A stretch of DNA of 64,000 nucleotides from Halobacillus yeomjeoni (GTDB taxonomy: Bacteria > Bacillota > Bacilli > Bacillales > Halobacillaceae). Location of the stretch: contig NZ_JAIVAI010000001.1 in NCBI RefSeq assembly GCF_020171525.1, positions 744,001 to 808,000 of the forward strand, read 5' to 3'. Positions 6,942 through 16,204 of this stretch are shown here, in pieces; positions within the stretch are counted from its first letter, which is position 1, and each line of letters begins with the position of its first letter. The translations under genes and the position numbers were made by a program. The notes beneath the pieces were generated by a model that had not been told where the DNA came from, searched no databases, and saw nothing but the letters and a program-made list of their open reading frames with translations.

Positions 6942-7370
6942 TTGACAACCGATCGTTACCAAAAAGGATTAGATAAACTGAACGAATTCACATTATCATC
7001 AGATGATGGGGTTTCTACTCACCATAAAATTTCAGAAGAACTTGGTGAGATTGCCCCTGACATCGGAAAATATATCATCGAGTTCGCTTATGGAGATATT
7101 TACTCCAGACCAGGACTTGATAACAAACAAAGAGCACTCGTCACTTTATCATCATTGATCACTCAGGGCAGAGAACCTCAAATTGAATTACACGTGAACA
7201 CAGCATTGACCTCAGGTCTTACACCTACTGAAATCGTGGAATCTATCCTGCACTTGATTCCATACACAGGTTTCCCTAGTGTTTTGAACGCTCTCAAGGT
7301 TACGAAGAAAGTGTTCGAGCAGCGTGAAGTGGAAATGCCCGGTGCCATGGAAAAAGTGATGGCCGGTTAA
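6942..7370 (+). CDS. Carboxymuconolactone decarboxylase-like protein, no redox cysteines
   Basis: 142 residues with an all-helical CMD-family pattern: LDNKQRALVTLSSLITQGRE, HVNTALTSGLTPTEIVESIL and IPYTGFPSVLNALK. It has no cysteine at all, so it cannot be an AhpD-type CxxC peroxidase reductant; a decarboxylase-like or unknown activity is more likely. TTG start chosen at 6942 because AGGAGG lies 6-11 bases before it and no suitable ATG exists. Probably co-transcribed with the TetR gene. Role in carnitine use unknown. Confidence 0.7.
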   Translation: MTTDRYQKGLDKLNEFTLSSDDGVSTHHKISEELGEIAPDIGKYIIEFAYGDIYSRPGLDNKQRALVTLSSLITQGREPQIELHVNTALTSGLTPTEIVESILHLIPYTGFPSVLNALKVTKKVFEQREVEMPGAMEKVMAG

Positions 7371-7375
7371 TAAAA

Positions 7376-7410
7376 AAAAGCCCGATTCCTCTATTTGGAA
7401 TCGGGCTTTT
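7376..7410. terminator. Bidirectional terminator
   Basis: AAAAGCCCGATTCC and GGAATCGGGCTTTT form a 14-bp stem between the convergent CMD-like gene (+) and yneQ (-). T-runs are present on both strands. Confidence 0.85.
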
Positions 7411-7411
7411 A

Positions 7412-7717
7412 TTAATTATCCAATGAAAACCGTTCGATCTGGTCCCATTTTTCTTCTTTTTTCAAGATTTCATACTGTCTTTCGCCGAATAAGTCAAAGT
7501 GAGGAAAACGCGGGTCGTAATGAATCCATCCCGGGTGCAATCCATACTGGGCTCCCCATTTTCGCAACTTTTCGATGTCGGAGCAGCCTACTTTCGTGAC
7601 AGTGTCACATCCAGGGAATCGATCATCGATCCAAAAATGGGTCAAAATCGCAATTTCTCCAGATTGCACACGTTTTTTCCAGTCCATCAATTCTTCCCTC
7701 TTCACACCGAAAGCCAT
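7412..7717 (-). CDS. yneQ: YneQ-like conserved protein
   Basis: 101 residues, MAFGVKREELMDWKKRVQSG and PRFPHFDLFGERQYEIL. Resembles the small uncharacterised YneQ protein that follows yneP in Bacillus subtilis (recalled, not searched). The ATG shares its A with the TGA stop of yneP, so translation is coupled. Conserved aromatic and acidic residues suggest a soluble protein; no known catalytic motif. Confidence 0.7.
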   Translation of the reverse strand: MAFGVKREELMDWKKRVQSGEIAILTHFWIDDRFPGCDTVTKVGCSDIEKLRKWGAQYGLHPGWIHYDPRFPHFDLFGERQYEILKKEEKWDQIERFSLDN

Positions 7718-8142
7718 CAGGAATCAGACTCCATCGCGCTCACGTAAGCTTCATGCCATTCAGGAAAACTTCTCCGTATTGACACCGGCCGGAAGTTGTC
7801 TTTCTTAACAATCACGTGTTTCGTTTCACCAGAAACCGCCGTTTGACCATTCTCGTGCACGACTTCATAACCATATGTGACTCTAAGTCCATCATAGCTC
7901 TCCACCCAGGTTTTCACATGGACAGGGTCGCCATATCGAACCGGGTTTTTAAAACTGACATTCGCATCAATGACCGGCGAAACGACCCCTTGATTTTCGA
8001 TTTCCGCATATTTGAACCCAAGGGATTCTATGAATGATGTACGACCGATTTCAAACCACACTAAATAGTTGGCATGATAGACGACCCCCATCATATCTGT
8101 TTCCTGGTACCTAACTTGAATCGGAATTTCTACGACTTTCAT
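7717..8142 (-). CDS. yneP: Acyl-CoA thioesterase YneP (hotdog)
   Basis: 141 residues. N-terminal VRYQETDMMGVVYHANYLVW is the hallmark of YbgC/4-hydroxybenzoyl-CoA thioesterases, with the catalytic Asp in ETDMMGVVYHANY. Start at MKVVEIP (8142) since GGAGGGAG, inside the end of the upstream AAA+ gene, is 8 bases before it. Predicted to hydrolyse an unidentified acyl-CoA. Sandwiched between the AAA+ gene and yneQ in one overlapping operon. Confidence 0.75.
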   Translation of the reverse strand: MKVVEIPIQVRYQETDMMGVVYHANYLVWFEIGRTSFIESLGFKYAEIENQGVVSPVIDANVSFKNPVRYGDPVHVKTWVESYDGLRVTYGYEVVHENGQTAVSGETKHVIVKKDNFRPVSIRRSFPEWHEAYVSAMESDS

Positions 8143-8143
8143 A

Positions 8144-10402
8144 TCAGGACTCCCTCCGTACTGCATTCCACGCTTTTTCCAAATCGACGAGCTCTAATTC
8201 ATTCATATCATCCACTTCATCTTCCATGACGCGGATCGCCTGGTATTGAATCGCTTCATTGACGAGGTTATTGATAAACCGTCCATTGCCACGGACGTTG
8301 TGATCCGTGTATTTTTCAAGAAGGAAGGATTCAGCCCACTCATTGAAATGATAGCCATACTGTTCCGCTTGGTAATGCGTCATTTCAAGCAGTTCCTTCT
8401 CTTCGTAGTCAGGGAAGTGGAAGTATTTTTTGAAGCGGGATGACAGCCCCGGATTACTTTCTACCAATTGTTCCATTTCTCGTTGGTATCCAGCTAAAAT
8501 GACGACAAGATTTTCATTATGCCTGGTCATTTCGTCGACGATCGTCTCTATCGCCTCTTTTCCGAAGTCATCCCTTCCACCGTTGTACAAGGAATATGCT
8601 TCATCGATAAACAGGACGCCTCCCAGCGCTTCCCTGATTTTCTTCTTCGTTTTCATAGCCGTTTGACCGACATAGCCCGCGACAAGATCACTCCTTGAAA
8701 CGACAACCATATGCCCACGCTTCAAGAGGCCGCACTCTTTCAATACGTCCGCATAAATCTCTGCCACCGTAGTTTTACCTGTTCCAGGATTTCCTGAAAA
8801 TACTGAGTGCAGTTGGATCGGTACGACGGGATATCCGCGTTCCTTCCTCTTTTGCTGCGCCTGGACGAAAGAGGATAATTTACGAACTTCCTGTTTCACA
8901 TTTTTCAAGCCGATCAATTCATCCAAGCGTTCCATCGGTGACCTCTCGTTTTCATCTGAATGTCGATCCCACTCAAGGTCATCCACATCAATACGCATGT
9001 GATCCAGCCAGTGATGTTTGTCCCTCTGCGCTTCTTGAGCCCCTTTTTGGAACACTGTTTTCATGACAAGGTTTTTCACAGTCCTCGCATTGCCGAACGA
9101 GTCATCCACCCTTTCACGATCAATCAGGGAATTGAATTCCGTCAGTGCTTCCTCAGTGAAAAAGAAATCATTATCGATAGCCGCTTGTTCTGCAATGGTG
9201 ATCAATTCATCCATTTTGTAATCCGGCAATTGAATGTGGTTCTGCTCAGGGAAACGGCTTCTCAGTCCAGGGTTCGACCAAAGGAATTGACGCATCTCCT
9301 CAGGATAACCAGCTAAAATGACAGCGAATTTGCCTCCATATTCCTTCCCTGTCATCGCTGATACCAGCGTATCGATGACCGCCTGGCCATAATCATTCCC
9401 CGTCTGCCCTTCGCGTTTCAAGCTGTAGGCTTCATCGATGAATAGAACACCACCGATAGCCTGCTTCACATAATTCATCGTGTTCTCCTCACTTTGACCG
9501 ACGTAGGAACCGACCAAGTGAGAGCGATTCACTTCCACAACTTCTTTCGTATCTAAAATTCCAAGTTCGTGATAAATGTTCGCCAAGAGACGAGCAATTG
9601 TCGTTTTACCAGTTCCCGGATTTCCGGTAATGATCATGTGCAGCCCCGGTTCATCCACCATGGAAAAACCGAAGCTTTTTCGTTGCTGCTGGTATTTCAA
9701 AAAGTGGTAATACCTTTTGATATAAGCTTTTACATCGTGCAAACCGACCATTTGATCGAAGGATTCCAACGGATTTTGATTGGATCGATCAGTTAAAAAC
9801 GATGGAAGCTTTTTATACAATTCATCCCGATCATCGGAAAGCTTGCGCGTACGTTCATTTATGGCGCGGACAGGAATCCGGATACGACGGTTTTCAATCG
9901 ATGAAATCGCCTCATCCAGCATTTCTTCCAATTCCGTCAATTGCTCAAAAACATCCTTATATAAATTCAGCCGGCTGGTGGCATCGACGATCGTTTTTTC
10001 TGCCAGATCCTGATTCCACTGTTCTCTCAAGTCCTTCACATCCGAGTAGATGGCTTTGGCTTTCTTCGCTTTCGCCGAATCATGATCGGTTTCGTGGAGA
10101 ACCCATTGCTCCAACGGCGTGCGTTTCAATAAGGTATAGGCTTGCATCATTTGTTTCGATTCATATAAGTCATTGACTATAGAGTTATGTTTATCAATCG
10201 TTCTTGCTTCATCTATGAACTGATCCGCTAAGGAATCTTGTTCGGGATGACGTTTGATTCGATGATAGGCAAGCGTTACGTATAATAGTGCCTTCAATTC
10301 TGAGTCTTCAACTTCATGGTCATTCAAATATCTGAGTGCTTCCACCTCAGAAATCGGTGGTTGCTGGTTTAAACTTGTCCATTGCTTCAGTGCTTCGTTC
10401 AT
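8144..10402 (-). CDS. Double AAA+ ATPase of the SpoVK/CbbX type
   Basis: 752 residues. An N-terminal helical, TPR-like region (1-190) is followed by two CbbX/SpoVK-type AAA+ modules, each with Walker A GNPGTGKTT (about residues 258 and 540), Walker B GVLFIDEAYSL and a sensor stretch AGYPEEM/AGYQREM. Start at MNEALKQW because AGGAAG precedes it by 8 bases. It is roughly twice the length of SpoVK, which is encoded separately at 36109-37050. Its stop lies inside the ribosome site of yneP. Likely a remodelling ATPase, perhaps sporulation related; the target is unknown. Confidence 0.75.
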   Translation of the reverse strand: MNEALKQWTSLNQQPPISEVEALRYLNDHEVEDSELKALLYVTLAYHRIKRHPEQDSLADQFIDEARTIDKHNSIVNDLYESKQMMQAYTLLKRTPLEQWVLHETDHDSAKAKKAKAIYSDVKDLREQWNQDLAEKTIVDATSRLNLYKDVFEQLTELEEMLDEAISSIENRRIRIPVRAINERTRKLSDDRDELYKKLPSFLTDRSNQNPLESFDQMVGLHDVKAYIKRYYHFLKYQQQRKSFGFSMVDEPGLHMIITGNPGTGKTTIARLLANIYHELGILDTKEVVEVNRSHLVGSYVGQSEENTMNYVKQAIGGVLFIDEAYSLKREGQTGNDYGQAVIDTLVSAMTGKEYGGKFAVILAGYPEEMRQFLWSNPGLRSRFPEQNHIQLPDYKMDELITIAEQAAIDNDFFFTEEALTEFNSLIDRERVDDSFGNARTVKNLVMKTVFQKGAQEAQRDKHHWLDHMRIDVDDLEWDRHSDENERSPMERLDELIGLKNVKQEVRKLSSFVQAQQKRKERGYPVVPIQLHSVFSGNPGTGKTTVAEIYADVLKECGLLKRGHMVVVSRSDLVAGYVGQTAMKTKKKIREALGGVLFIDEAYSLYNGGRDDFGKEAIETIVDEMTRHNENLVVILAGYQREMEQLVESNPGLSSRFKKYFHFPDYEEKELLEMTHYQAEQYGYHFNEWAESFLLEKYTDHNVRGNGRFINNLVNEAIQYQAIRVMEDEVDDMNELELVDLEKAWNAVRRES

Positions 10403-10493
10403 CACAATCACTTCCTTTCCTATCACCGTTACTCATTTTACCATATTCAGCTGATGATGTAGACGGACTTGATTGCAGAAAAGGGTTATGTAA

Positions 10494-10520
10494 AAACCGC
10501 CCCATTAAAGGAGCGGTTAC
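10494..10520 (-). terminator. Terminator after tlp
   Basis: AACCGCCCC (+ strand) pairs with GGAGCGGTT around a short loop, with a T-run on the minus strand. It lies just downstream of the tlp stop. Confidence 0.7.
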
Positions 10521-10531
10521 TAATGACTTGT

Positions 10532-10777
10532 TTAATATTGTTGATTTCGCGCTTCATCCTTGATTTCTTGGCGCATGGCTTCAATCGATTGGTTTCTACG
10601 TTTGTTTTTAGCTTCGATGTTCTGTTTTTCTTCTTCAGTAGCAAACTGCATGGAATCATGTGACGCTTCAATATTCTCAATTGTGTTCGTCACCTTTTCC
10701 TGTAATTTATCTACGTTATCTGCCCGGTTATCCGGATTCGGTTTTTGGTTCGCCATGTGTTGTTGTTTATGGGACAT
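10532..10777 (-). CDS. tlp: Small acid-soluble spore protein Tlp
   Basis: 81 residues. PNPDNRADNVDKLQEKVTNT, then IENIEASHDSMQFATEEEKQ and RRNQSIEAMRQEIKDEA match the Tlp family closely. Start at MSHKQQH (10777), where AGGAGG lies 7 bases upstream. Tlp is a minor forespore protein; a forespore sigma G promoter is expected but I could not pick one out with confidence. In B. subtilis tlp also sits near citB/yneN. Confidence 0.85.
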   Translation of the reverse strand: MSHKQQHMANQKPNPDNRADNVDKLQEKVTNTIENIEASHDSMQFATEEEKQNIEAKNKRRNQSIEAMRQEIKDEARNQQY

Positions 10778-11098
10778 GTCGTCAGCCTCCTGGAATTGAA
10801 ATCGACTCAACAAATTAAGCGAGTCATCGGTTACTTTTCCCTTGAACGATGGTTTTATTCTTTGAAAAACGGATGCCAGGAATTGTTGTGAGTCAAGTGG
10901 TTACACATGATGGATGACCGGAAATGACCGTGAGTGATTCTGGAAAAAGATGACCGGTTCTTAACGTTTATGGGTGCGGTTGGTGTTTTATGAACGATTG
11001 AAAGTTTGTGGTTGTTTATATGTGAAATGTTTTTTTTGTTCATAAACCTTCAAACCGAATAAAGAATAAAATGGCTCGTAAGTTAAGCAGATACAAAA
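10778..11098. other. Gap without a recognised gene
   Basis: About 320 bases between tlp and the FbpB-like gene. A 62-codon minus-strand frame (10855-11043) is open but lacks a ribosome site and family resemblance. SspN, which precedes tlp in B. subtilis, was looked for and not found. Confidence 0.5.
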
Positions 11099-11099
11099 A

Positions 11100-11132
11100 A
11101 GCAAATCCCACCAGGTTATGATGGGATTTGCT
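11100..11132 (-). terminator. Terminator overlapping the end of the FbpB-like gene
   Basis: AGCAAATCCCA (11100-11110) and TGGGATTTGCT (11122-11132) form a perfect 11-bp stem followed by a T-run on the minus strand. The upstream arm encodes the last codons of the gene at 11116-11259. Confidence 0.8.
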
Positions 11133-11259
11133 TGATTTTATCATAATGACGTTTTTCAATTCGCTCATCGATGGCATCCATCAATTTCTGATCTTCTTTG
11201 ATGGAACGGATGTTTTCTTTCACACGTTCTTCGAAAGATATGGATTGAATTTTTCTCAT
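11116..11259 (-). CDS. FbpB/SenN-family small basic protein
   Basis: 47 residues: MRKIQSISFEERVKENIRSI, KEDQKLMDAIDERIEKRHYD, KIKQIPS. The pattern (basic start, SFEELVxxN, then a charged helix with ExIExRxExR) is that of the FbpB/SenS/SenN small proteins of Bacillaceae. B. subtilis FbpB helps the Fur-controlled small RNA FsrA in iron sparing; SenS/SenN were described as regulators of secreted enzymes. GGAGAG lies 6 bases before the ATG. No Fur box was recognised upstream, so an iron link is not shown. Confidence 0.65.
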   Translation of the reverse strand: MRKIQSISFEERVKENIRSIKEDQKLMDAIDERIEKRHYDKIKQIPS

Positions 11260-11310
11260 GGGAATCTCTCCTTTTTATGATAAGGATTCCCAATAAAATG
11301 AAAATTATTC

Positions 11311-11919
11311 CTAATTTAACTTTTCCTTCATTTCAACCATAAAATCATATGTCATCGGACCAACTTTTCTTGGCTGCTGAATGACACCATCTGTACCTAT
11401 AAAATACGTTGTCGGTATGGAAATCGCTTGATAAATTTGATTCATTTCAAGATCAGGGTCAAGCAGAATCGGGAATGTGTATCCACCTTCCTGCACATAA
11501 GATTCTACCTTTTCAATGTTCTTTTCAGCCCCTGTTGAATTGATAGCCAACACTTCAACTTCATCCCCGTACTCTTGATGGAATTTTTCCATTTCGGGCA
11601 TTTCCTCACGACATGGCGGACACCAGGTCGCCCAGAAATTAATGAATACTTTTTTCCCTTTCAACTCCGAAAGGTTCACGGTTTCCCCATTCAGCGTTTC
11701 TAGTGTAAAGTCCGGAGCTTTTTCCCCGACTTTCAATCCTTCGGGCGCATTCGGGGAAACCATACCTGCCCCTTTAGATGAAGATCCGTCTTCTTCTTGC
11801 TGAATTTCCGCTTCATTATCTGCTTCTGTACTTTCAGATTTCTTCTCATCCAGCAAACTATATACAGCTACTGCCAAAAGACTAAGCAGCAAAACTCCAG
11901 CGAGGATTCTTTTGACCAT
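11311..11919 (-). CDS. yneN: Membrane-anchored thioredoxin-like protein YneN (ResA type)
   Basis: 202 residues. N-terminal TM anchor (about 5-22), a Glu/Ser-rich linker, then a TlpA/ResA thioredoxin domain with the WATWCPPC active site. Start at MVKRILAG (11919) with AGGAGG a few bases upstream. Predicted to act on the outer face of the membrane in thiol reduction, for example of apocytochrome c, in step with ccdA and ccdC encoded nearby. Confidence 0.8.
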   Translation of the reverse strand: MVKRILAGVLLLSLLAVAVYSLLDEKKSESTEADNEAEIQQEEDGSSSKGAGMVSPNAPEGLKVGEKAPDFTLETLNGETVNLSELKGKKVFINFWATWCPPCREEMPEMEKFHQEYGDEVEVLAINSTGAEKNIEKVESYVQEGGYTFPILLDPDLEMNQIYQAISIPTTYFIGTDGVIQQPRKVGPMTYDFMVEMKEKLN

Positions 11920-12175
11920 ATTCTTTCCTCCTATGACTCCTCCCGCATGAGAGAAGTCTAAATAAACGATACATCTGAATAAATTATCCTTTATAATTAT
12001 TGCTTGTCCAAAGAATTGAGGGACGGACAAAACACTAAGGATTTGTCACCCTCTTGTCCTTCTAAATTTATTTCCCTACGTCCACATCCATTTTATTCTA
12101 TACTTTAAGAATATAGAAGCATCAATGATTTTGTAAAGGTATTCGTTTCAAAAGCAATAAAATGTTCAAAAAATA

Positions 12176-12200
12176 AAAGCTGCCCTTTAAGGGCAGCTTT
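12176..12200 (-). terminator. Terminator of acnA
   Basis: Perfect palindrome AAAGCTGCCC TTTAA GGGCAGCTTT directly after the acnA stop. Confidence 0.85.
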
Positions 12201-12211
12201 ATCAGCATTTC

Positions 12212-14917
12212 TTAGTTCAATTTGTTACGTAGAACCATTTGAAGGATACCACCATGACGGTAGTAGTCTACTTCAACTTCACTATCGAAACGAGCGACGA
12301 CTTCAAATTCTTTCTTATCTCCATCTTCGCTTGTCGCAGTGACTTTGACAAGGTCATGAGGTTTAACGTCTTCACCAATTTCAACACCAAACGTTTCACG
12401 TCCTGTCAATCCAAGGGATTCAACGGAATCCTCATCTTTGAATTGAAGAGGTAGAACTCCCATCATAACAAGGTTTGAACGGTGGATACGCTCAAAGCTT
12501 TCAGCGATGACAGTCTTGATACCGAGTAGATCGGTACCTTTCGCCGCCCAGTCACGGGAGCTTCCCATACCGTAATCGTTACCTGCAATAACCATCAATG
12601 GTGTATCATCTTGTTGATACTTCATGGCAGCAGTATAAATCGGCATGACTTCTTCTGTCGGCCAGTAAGTGGTGAAGCCACCTTCTGTACCAGGAGCCAG
12701 CTCGTTACGGATACGGATGTTGGCGAACGTACCACGCATCATAACTTCGTGGTTACCACGGCGGGAACCGTAAGAGTTGAAGTTACGTGGACTTACGTTA
12801 TTTTCCTGCAAGTATTCGCCGGCAGGCATATCCTTAGGAATCGCACCTGCTGGAGAAATGTGGTCAGTCGTTACAGAATCACCGAACTTCCCAATTACGC
12901 GCATTCCATTAAGCGGTTTGACCGTTTCAGGATCGCTGGATAAACCTTCGAAGAATGGTGGATTCTGAATATACGTAGAGCTTTCATCCCAATCGTACAA
13001 CGGCTCATCTGTCGTATCGATTTCATTCCATTTCTCATTGGAGTTGAACACGCTTTCGTATTCTTTACGGAAGATTTCCGGTGTAACGACACGTGAAATT
13101 TCCTCTTTAATCTCCTCCTGAGATGGCCAGATATCGTCGAAGTAAACGTTGTTTCCATCTTTATCTTTTCCAAGCGGATCGTTTTTAAGGTCGATATCCA
13201 CTGTACCTGCAAGCGCATAAGCGACAACAAGTGGCGGTGATGCCAAATAGTTCGCTTTTACGAGCGGGTGAATACGTCCTTCGAAGTTACGGTTACCGGA
13301 AAGGACTGATGAAACAGTCAGATCACTGTCTGCAATCGCTTTTTCAATTTCAGGCAGTAGTGGACCGGAGTTACCGATACATGTCGTACAACCATAACCT
13401 ACAAGGTTGAATCCAAGTGTGTTCAAGTAATCCATCAGACCGGAATCTTCAAGGTAGCGTGTAACTACTTTCGATCCTGGCGCCAAGGATGTCTTCACGT
13501 ATTCAGGAACGTCTAGGCCTTTATCAACCGCTTTTTTCGCGACAAGACCCGCGCCCAGCATAACGTGAGGGTTGGAAGTGTTTGTACAGGAAGTAATCGC
13601 AGCAATTGCAAGTGCACCTGTTTTCATGACCGTTTTATCGCCATTTTCAAACTGTACTTCTACTTCTTTGTCAAACTCAGATTTATCCAGTCCAAATCCG
13701 TGGTTACCAGCCGGGCCGGTGATCGCTTTTTCAAAGGACTCTTTCATCTGAGATAGAGGAATCAAGTCTTGTGGACGTTTTGGACCGGACAAGTTCGGTT
13801 CCAGTTCCTCAAGATTGATTTCAACAAGTGAAGTGAATTCTGGATCCTGATAAGAAGGATCATACCAAAGACTGTTCTTCTTGCAGTATTCTTCTACAAG
13901 TTGAATCTGTTCTTCGCTGCGCCCAGTCAGGCGTAGGTATTCAAGTGTTTCTCCATCAATCGGGAAGAAACCACAAGTCGCACCGTATTCAGGCGCCATG
14001 TTTGAGATCGTCGCACGATCCGCCAACGGCATTTCCTGAAGACCAGGTCCAAAGAATTCGACAAACTTGCCTACAACATTTTGTTCACGCAGTTTCTGCG
14101 TTACTTTCAATGCCAAGTCCGTCGCTGTCGTGCCTTGTGGGAAGCTTCCATTCAGTTTAACACCGATGACTTCCGGAGCCGGGAAGTATGAAGGCTGTCC
14201 AAGCATTCCTGCTTCTGCTTCAATACCACCAACACCCCAGCCAAGGACACCAAGACCATTGATCATTGTAGTATGTGAGTCGGTACCGACGAGTGTATCT
14301 GGATAAGTATCATGTGTGCCGTCGCCATTTTCTGCAGCATGAACGACATTGGCGATGTATTCAAGGTTTACTTGGTGAACGATTCCAGTTGCAGGTGGAA
14401 CCGCACGGTAGTTATCAAAGGCTTTCTGAGCCCAGTGAAGGAATTCATAGCGTTCTTGGTTACGTTCGAATTCTAACTCCATGTTGATGTTCAAAGCATC
14501 AGGAGTCCCGTATTTGTCTACTTGTACAGAGTGGTCAATGACAAGATCGACTGGAACTTCCGGGTTGATTTTATCCGGGCTGCCACCCATATCAACCATC
14601 GCTTTTCGCAAGGATGCAAGGTCGACGACAGCTGGAACACCAGTGAAGTCCTGCAAAATTACACGAGAAGGTTTGAATGGTACGTCTTCCCCTTTAGAGT
14701 TTTCAGTCCCCCAGTTTGCTAGACTCTCTACGTGCTCATCCTTGATGACACGTCCGTCGTGTTGACGTAAAAGAGATTCCAGAAGGATACGGATGGAGAA
14801 AGGCAGACGGGAAATCTTACCGTGTCCCGCATCTTCTAAGGCTTTCAAGTCGTAATAGTTGTACGTTTGGCCGTTTAGGTCAAATTGTTTGCGAGCATTA
14901 TATGCATTGCTAGCCAT
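12212..14917 (-). CDS. acnA: Aconitate hydratase (citB/acnA)
   Basis: 901 residues, full length for AcnA. Isomerises citrate and isocitrate in the TCA cycle with a [4Fe-4S] cluster; family members also bind RNA when iron is low. Cluster cysteines appear in [10 protein letters not shown] and [33 protein letters not shown] and the C-terminal swivel domain with [12 protein letters not shown] are present. Monocistronic, with its own promoter at 15036-15064 and a terminator at 12176. Confidence 0.95.
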   Translation of the reverse strand: MASNAYNARKQFDLNGQTYNYYDLKALEDAGHGKISRLPFSIRILLESLLRQHDGRVIKDEHVESLANWGTENSKGEDVPFKPSRVILQDFTGVPAVVDLASLRKAMVDMGGSPDKINPEVPVDLVIDHSVQVDKYGTPDALNINMELEFERNQERYEFLHWAQKAFDNYRAVPPATGIVHQVNLEYIANVVHAAENGDGTHDTYPDTLVGTDSHTTMINGLGVLGWGVGGIEAEAGMLGQPSYFPAPEVIGVKLNGSFPQGTTATDLALKVTQKLREQNVVGKFVEFFGPGLQEMPLADRATISNMAPEYGATCGFFPIDGETLEYLRLTGRSEEQIQLVEEYCKKNSLWYDPSYQDPEFTSLVEINLEELEPNLSGPKRPQDLIPLSQMKESFEKAITGPAGNHGFGLDKSEFDKEVEVQFENGDKTVMKTGALAIAAITSCTNTSNPHVMLGAGLVAKKAVDKGLDVPEYVKTSLAPGSKVVTRYLEDSGLMDYLNTLGFNLVGYGCTTCIGNSGPLLPEIEKAIADSDLTVSSVLSGNRNFEGRIHPLVKANYLASPPLVVAYALAGTVDIDLKNDPLGKDKDGNNVYFDDIWPSQEEIKEEISRVVTPEIFRKEYESVFNSNEKWNEIDTTDEPLYDWDESSTYIQNPPFFEGLSSDPETVKPLNGMRVIGKFGDSVTTDHISPAGAIPKDMPAGEYLQENNVSPRNFNSYGSRRGNHEVMMRGTFANIRIRNELAPGTEGGFTTYWPTEEVMPIYTAAMKYQQDDTPLMVIAGNDYGMGSSRDWAAKGTDLLGIKTVIAESFERIHRSNLVMMGVLPLQFKDEDSVESLGLTGRETFGVEIGEDVKPHDLVKVTATSEDGDKKEFEVVARFDSEVEVDYYRHGGILQMVLRNKLN

Positions 14918-15035
14918 ATTCCTTTTTTACCCCCTCATCAATATTCAATGGGTGAACACGTTTGAACGGTTCCCCATTCCCCAAATTCTACAATTTGCGC
15001 TTTATTCAGCAACAAAGTCACAAATCCCAACTTTT

Positions 15036-15064
15036 ATTGTAAATGAAAACGATTTATAAGTAAA
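15036..15064 (-). promoter_or_regulatory. Promoter of acnA with a cre-like spacer
   Basis: Minus strand: TTTACT (15059-15064), 17-base spacer, TACAAT (15036-15041). The spacer includes AATCGTTTTCA, similar to a CcpA cre site with two mismatches at its left end. B. subtilis citB is known to be controlled by CcpC, CcpA and CodY; a clear CcpC dyad is not evident. The rest of 14918-15209 holds no gene. Confidence 0.55.
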
Positions 15065-15209
15065 ATGAATGTGTAGAATTTTTCTGAAAATCCGGACTAC
15101 GCTTTCCCCTCTCCCCCCTTTCGTGCAGCTATGCTTGTATTTCCGAGATGTACCTTTTATAATTGATTTAGATTAAAATCTTTACTTAGAAAATGAAACA
15201 GGTGATCAT

Positions 15210-15638
15210 ATGTCAGGTGGGTTTGCCCTCTTTATCGTCGGGTGGATCGTCATCATGGTCGGGCTGATGAGTATTGGCGGATATTTCATGTTCCGTAAGT
15301 TTCTCAAACGCCTGCCGAAAGAGGATGGAAAATCAATTATCGACTGGGAAGAATATTACGTCGATCAGACGCGAAACATGTGGTCCCAGGAGCAAAAAGA
15401 CTTATTGGAAGAACTGGTTTCCCCGGTACCGGAAATATTCCGGGACGTTGCCAGACAAAAAATTGCGGGCCGGATCGGTCAAATTGCATTGGAAAAGAAG
15501 AAAAAGAAAATTACACAAGATATTCTGATTGAAGGATATATAAAAGCGACTCCGAAACGCGACCACAAGTTTTTGATAAAAAAACTCGAGGAAAAAGAGA
15601 TCGATTTCGAGCCTTATGAATCTTTATTAGAACGTTAA
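15210..15638 (+). CDS. yneK: DUF2621 membrane protein YneK
   Basis: 142 residues. One N-terminal TM helix (residues 5-27), then a cytoplasmic charged region with KSIIDWEEYYVDQTRNMW and LEKKKKKITQDILIEGYIKA. Matches the DUF2621 (YneK) family known from Bacillus, in the same place beside citB and ccdC. Function unknown. Transcribed away from acnA and convergent with ccdC over a shared terminator. Confidence 0.7.
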   Translation: MSGGFALFIVGWIVIMVGLMSIGGYFMFRKFLKRLPKEDGKSIIDWEEYYVDQTRNMWSQEQKDLLEELVSPVPEIFRDVARQKIAGRIGQIALEKKKKKITQDILIEGYIKATPKRDHKFLIKKLEEKEIDFEPYESLLER

Positions 15639-15670
15639 AAAGGACCTAGCCGTTAAGCTAGGTCCTTTTT
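15637..15670. terminator. Bidirectional terminator between yneK and ccdC
   Basis: AAAAAGGACCTAGC and GCTAGGTCCTTTTT form a 14-bp stem with T-runs on both sides. Confidence 0.85.
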
Positions 15671-16135
15671 CCTTTGCAGCTTTTTTTCAAGTTGTAAGAA
15701 TTGCTTCAGCATCGCAATCCTCCAAGTCAAAATCATACCGAACGCCAACAAGAAAAACATTCCGCTCGTTTCACCGAATGAGACGGTTTGTCCGATGACC
15801 AGTTTCAGGACAATCCTCAAGATCAGTAAGCCGAACAGAATAAAGATAAATGCTCTCGAAGGCTTCAAGTAAATATGATCCCCACGCACTTCAAACTTGG
15901 AGGTCCGAATCAATAAAAATGAAAACAGAACGCCTACAGAAAACGCTTCAAGCACTTGGATCCATTCTACCCGGAACATTGGAATGACGAACATCAATGC
16001 TCCCGTACTCATGAACATAGGAGGCAGGATGATCTTTCTGACACTTGCAGGACGTTTAGCAGCCCTCAGCCTCAAAAAAATCATTCCTGTAGCCATACAA
16101 GCCGCTCCGATCGTACTTATAATCAACCAAAACAT
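15653..16135 (-). CDS. ccdC: CcdC-family membrane protein (DUF1453)
   Basis: 160 residues with about five TM helices; ILPPMFMSTGALMFVIP and FSVGVLFSFLLIRTSKFEVR are typical of CcdC. The B. subtilis gene lies downstream of ccdA and takes part, non-essentially, in cytochrome c biogenesis. Here the order ccdA-mrpB-like-ccdC is kept except that the middle gene differs. Its 3' end overlaps the shared terminator. Confidence 0.75.
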   Translation of the reverse strand: MFWLIISTIGAACMATGMIFLRLRAAKRPASVRKIILPPMFMSTGALMFVIPMFRVEWIQVLEAFSVGVLFSFLLIRTSKFEVRGDHIYLKPSRAFIFILFGLLILRIVLKLVIGQTVSFGETSGMFFLLAFGMILTWRIAMLKQFLQLEKKLQRKKDLA

Positions 16136-16174
16136 ATCATTTCACTCTTTCTATTCTGTCCAAATCCCAAATTT

Positions 16175-16201
16175 AAAGGCATACCATAATGATATGCCTT
16201 T
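16175..16201 (-). terminator. Terminator after the MrpB-like gene
   Basis: AAAGGCATA and TATGCCTTT pair across a 9-base loop just after the stop at 16205, so the MrpB-like gene is probably separated from ccdC. Confidence 0.6.
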
Positions 16202-16204
16202 TCG

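Noticed and set aside
10855-11043. 62-codon minus-strand frame between tlp and the FbpB-like gene
   Set aside because: No ribosome site, no family resemblance, composition rich in His/Ser/Thr; treated as chance.
14918-15209. Search for sspO/sspP, which neighbour citB in B. subtilis
   Set aside because: No small frame with SASP-like sequence and ribosome site is present in the gap.
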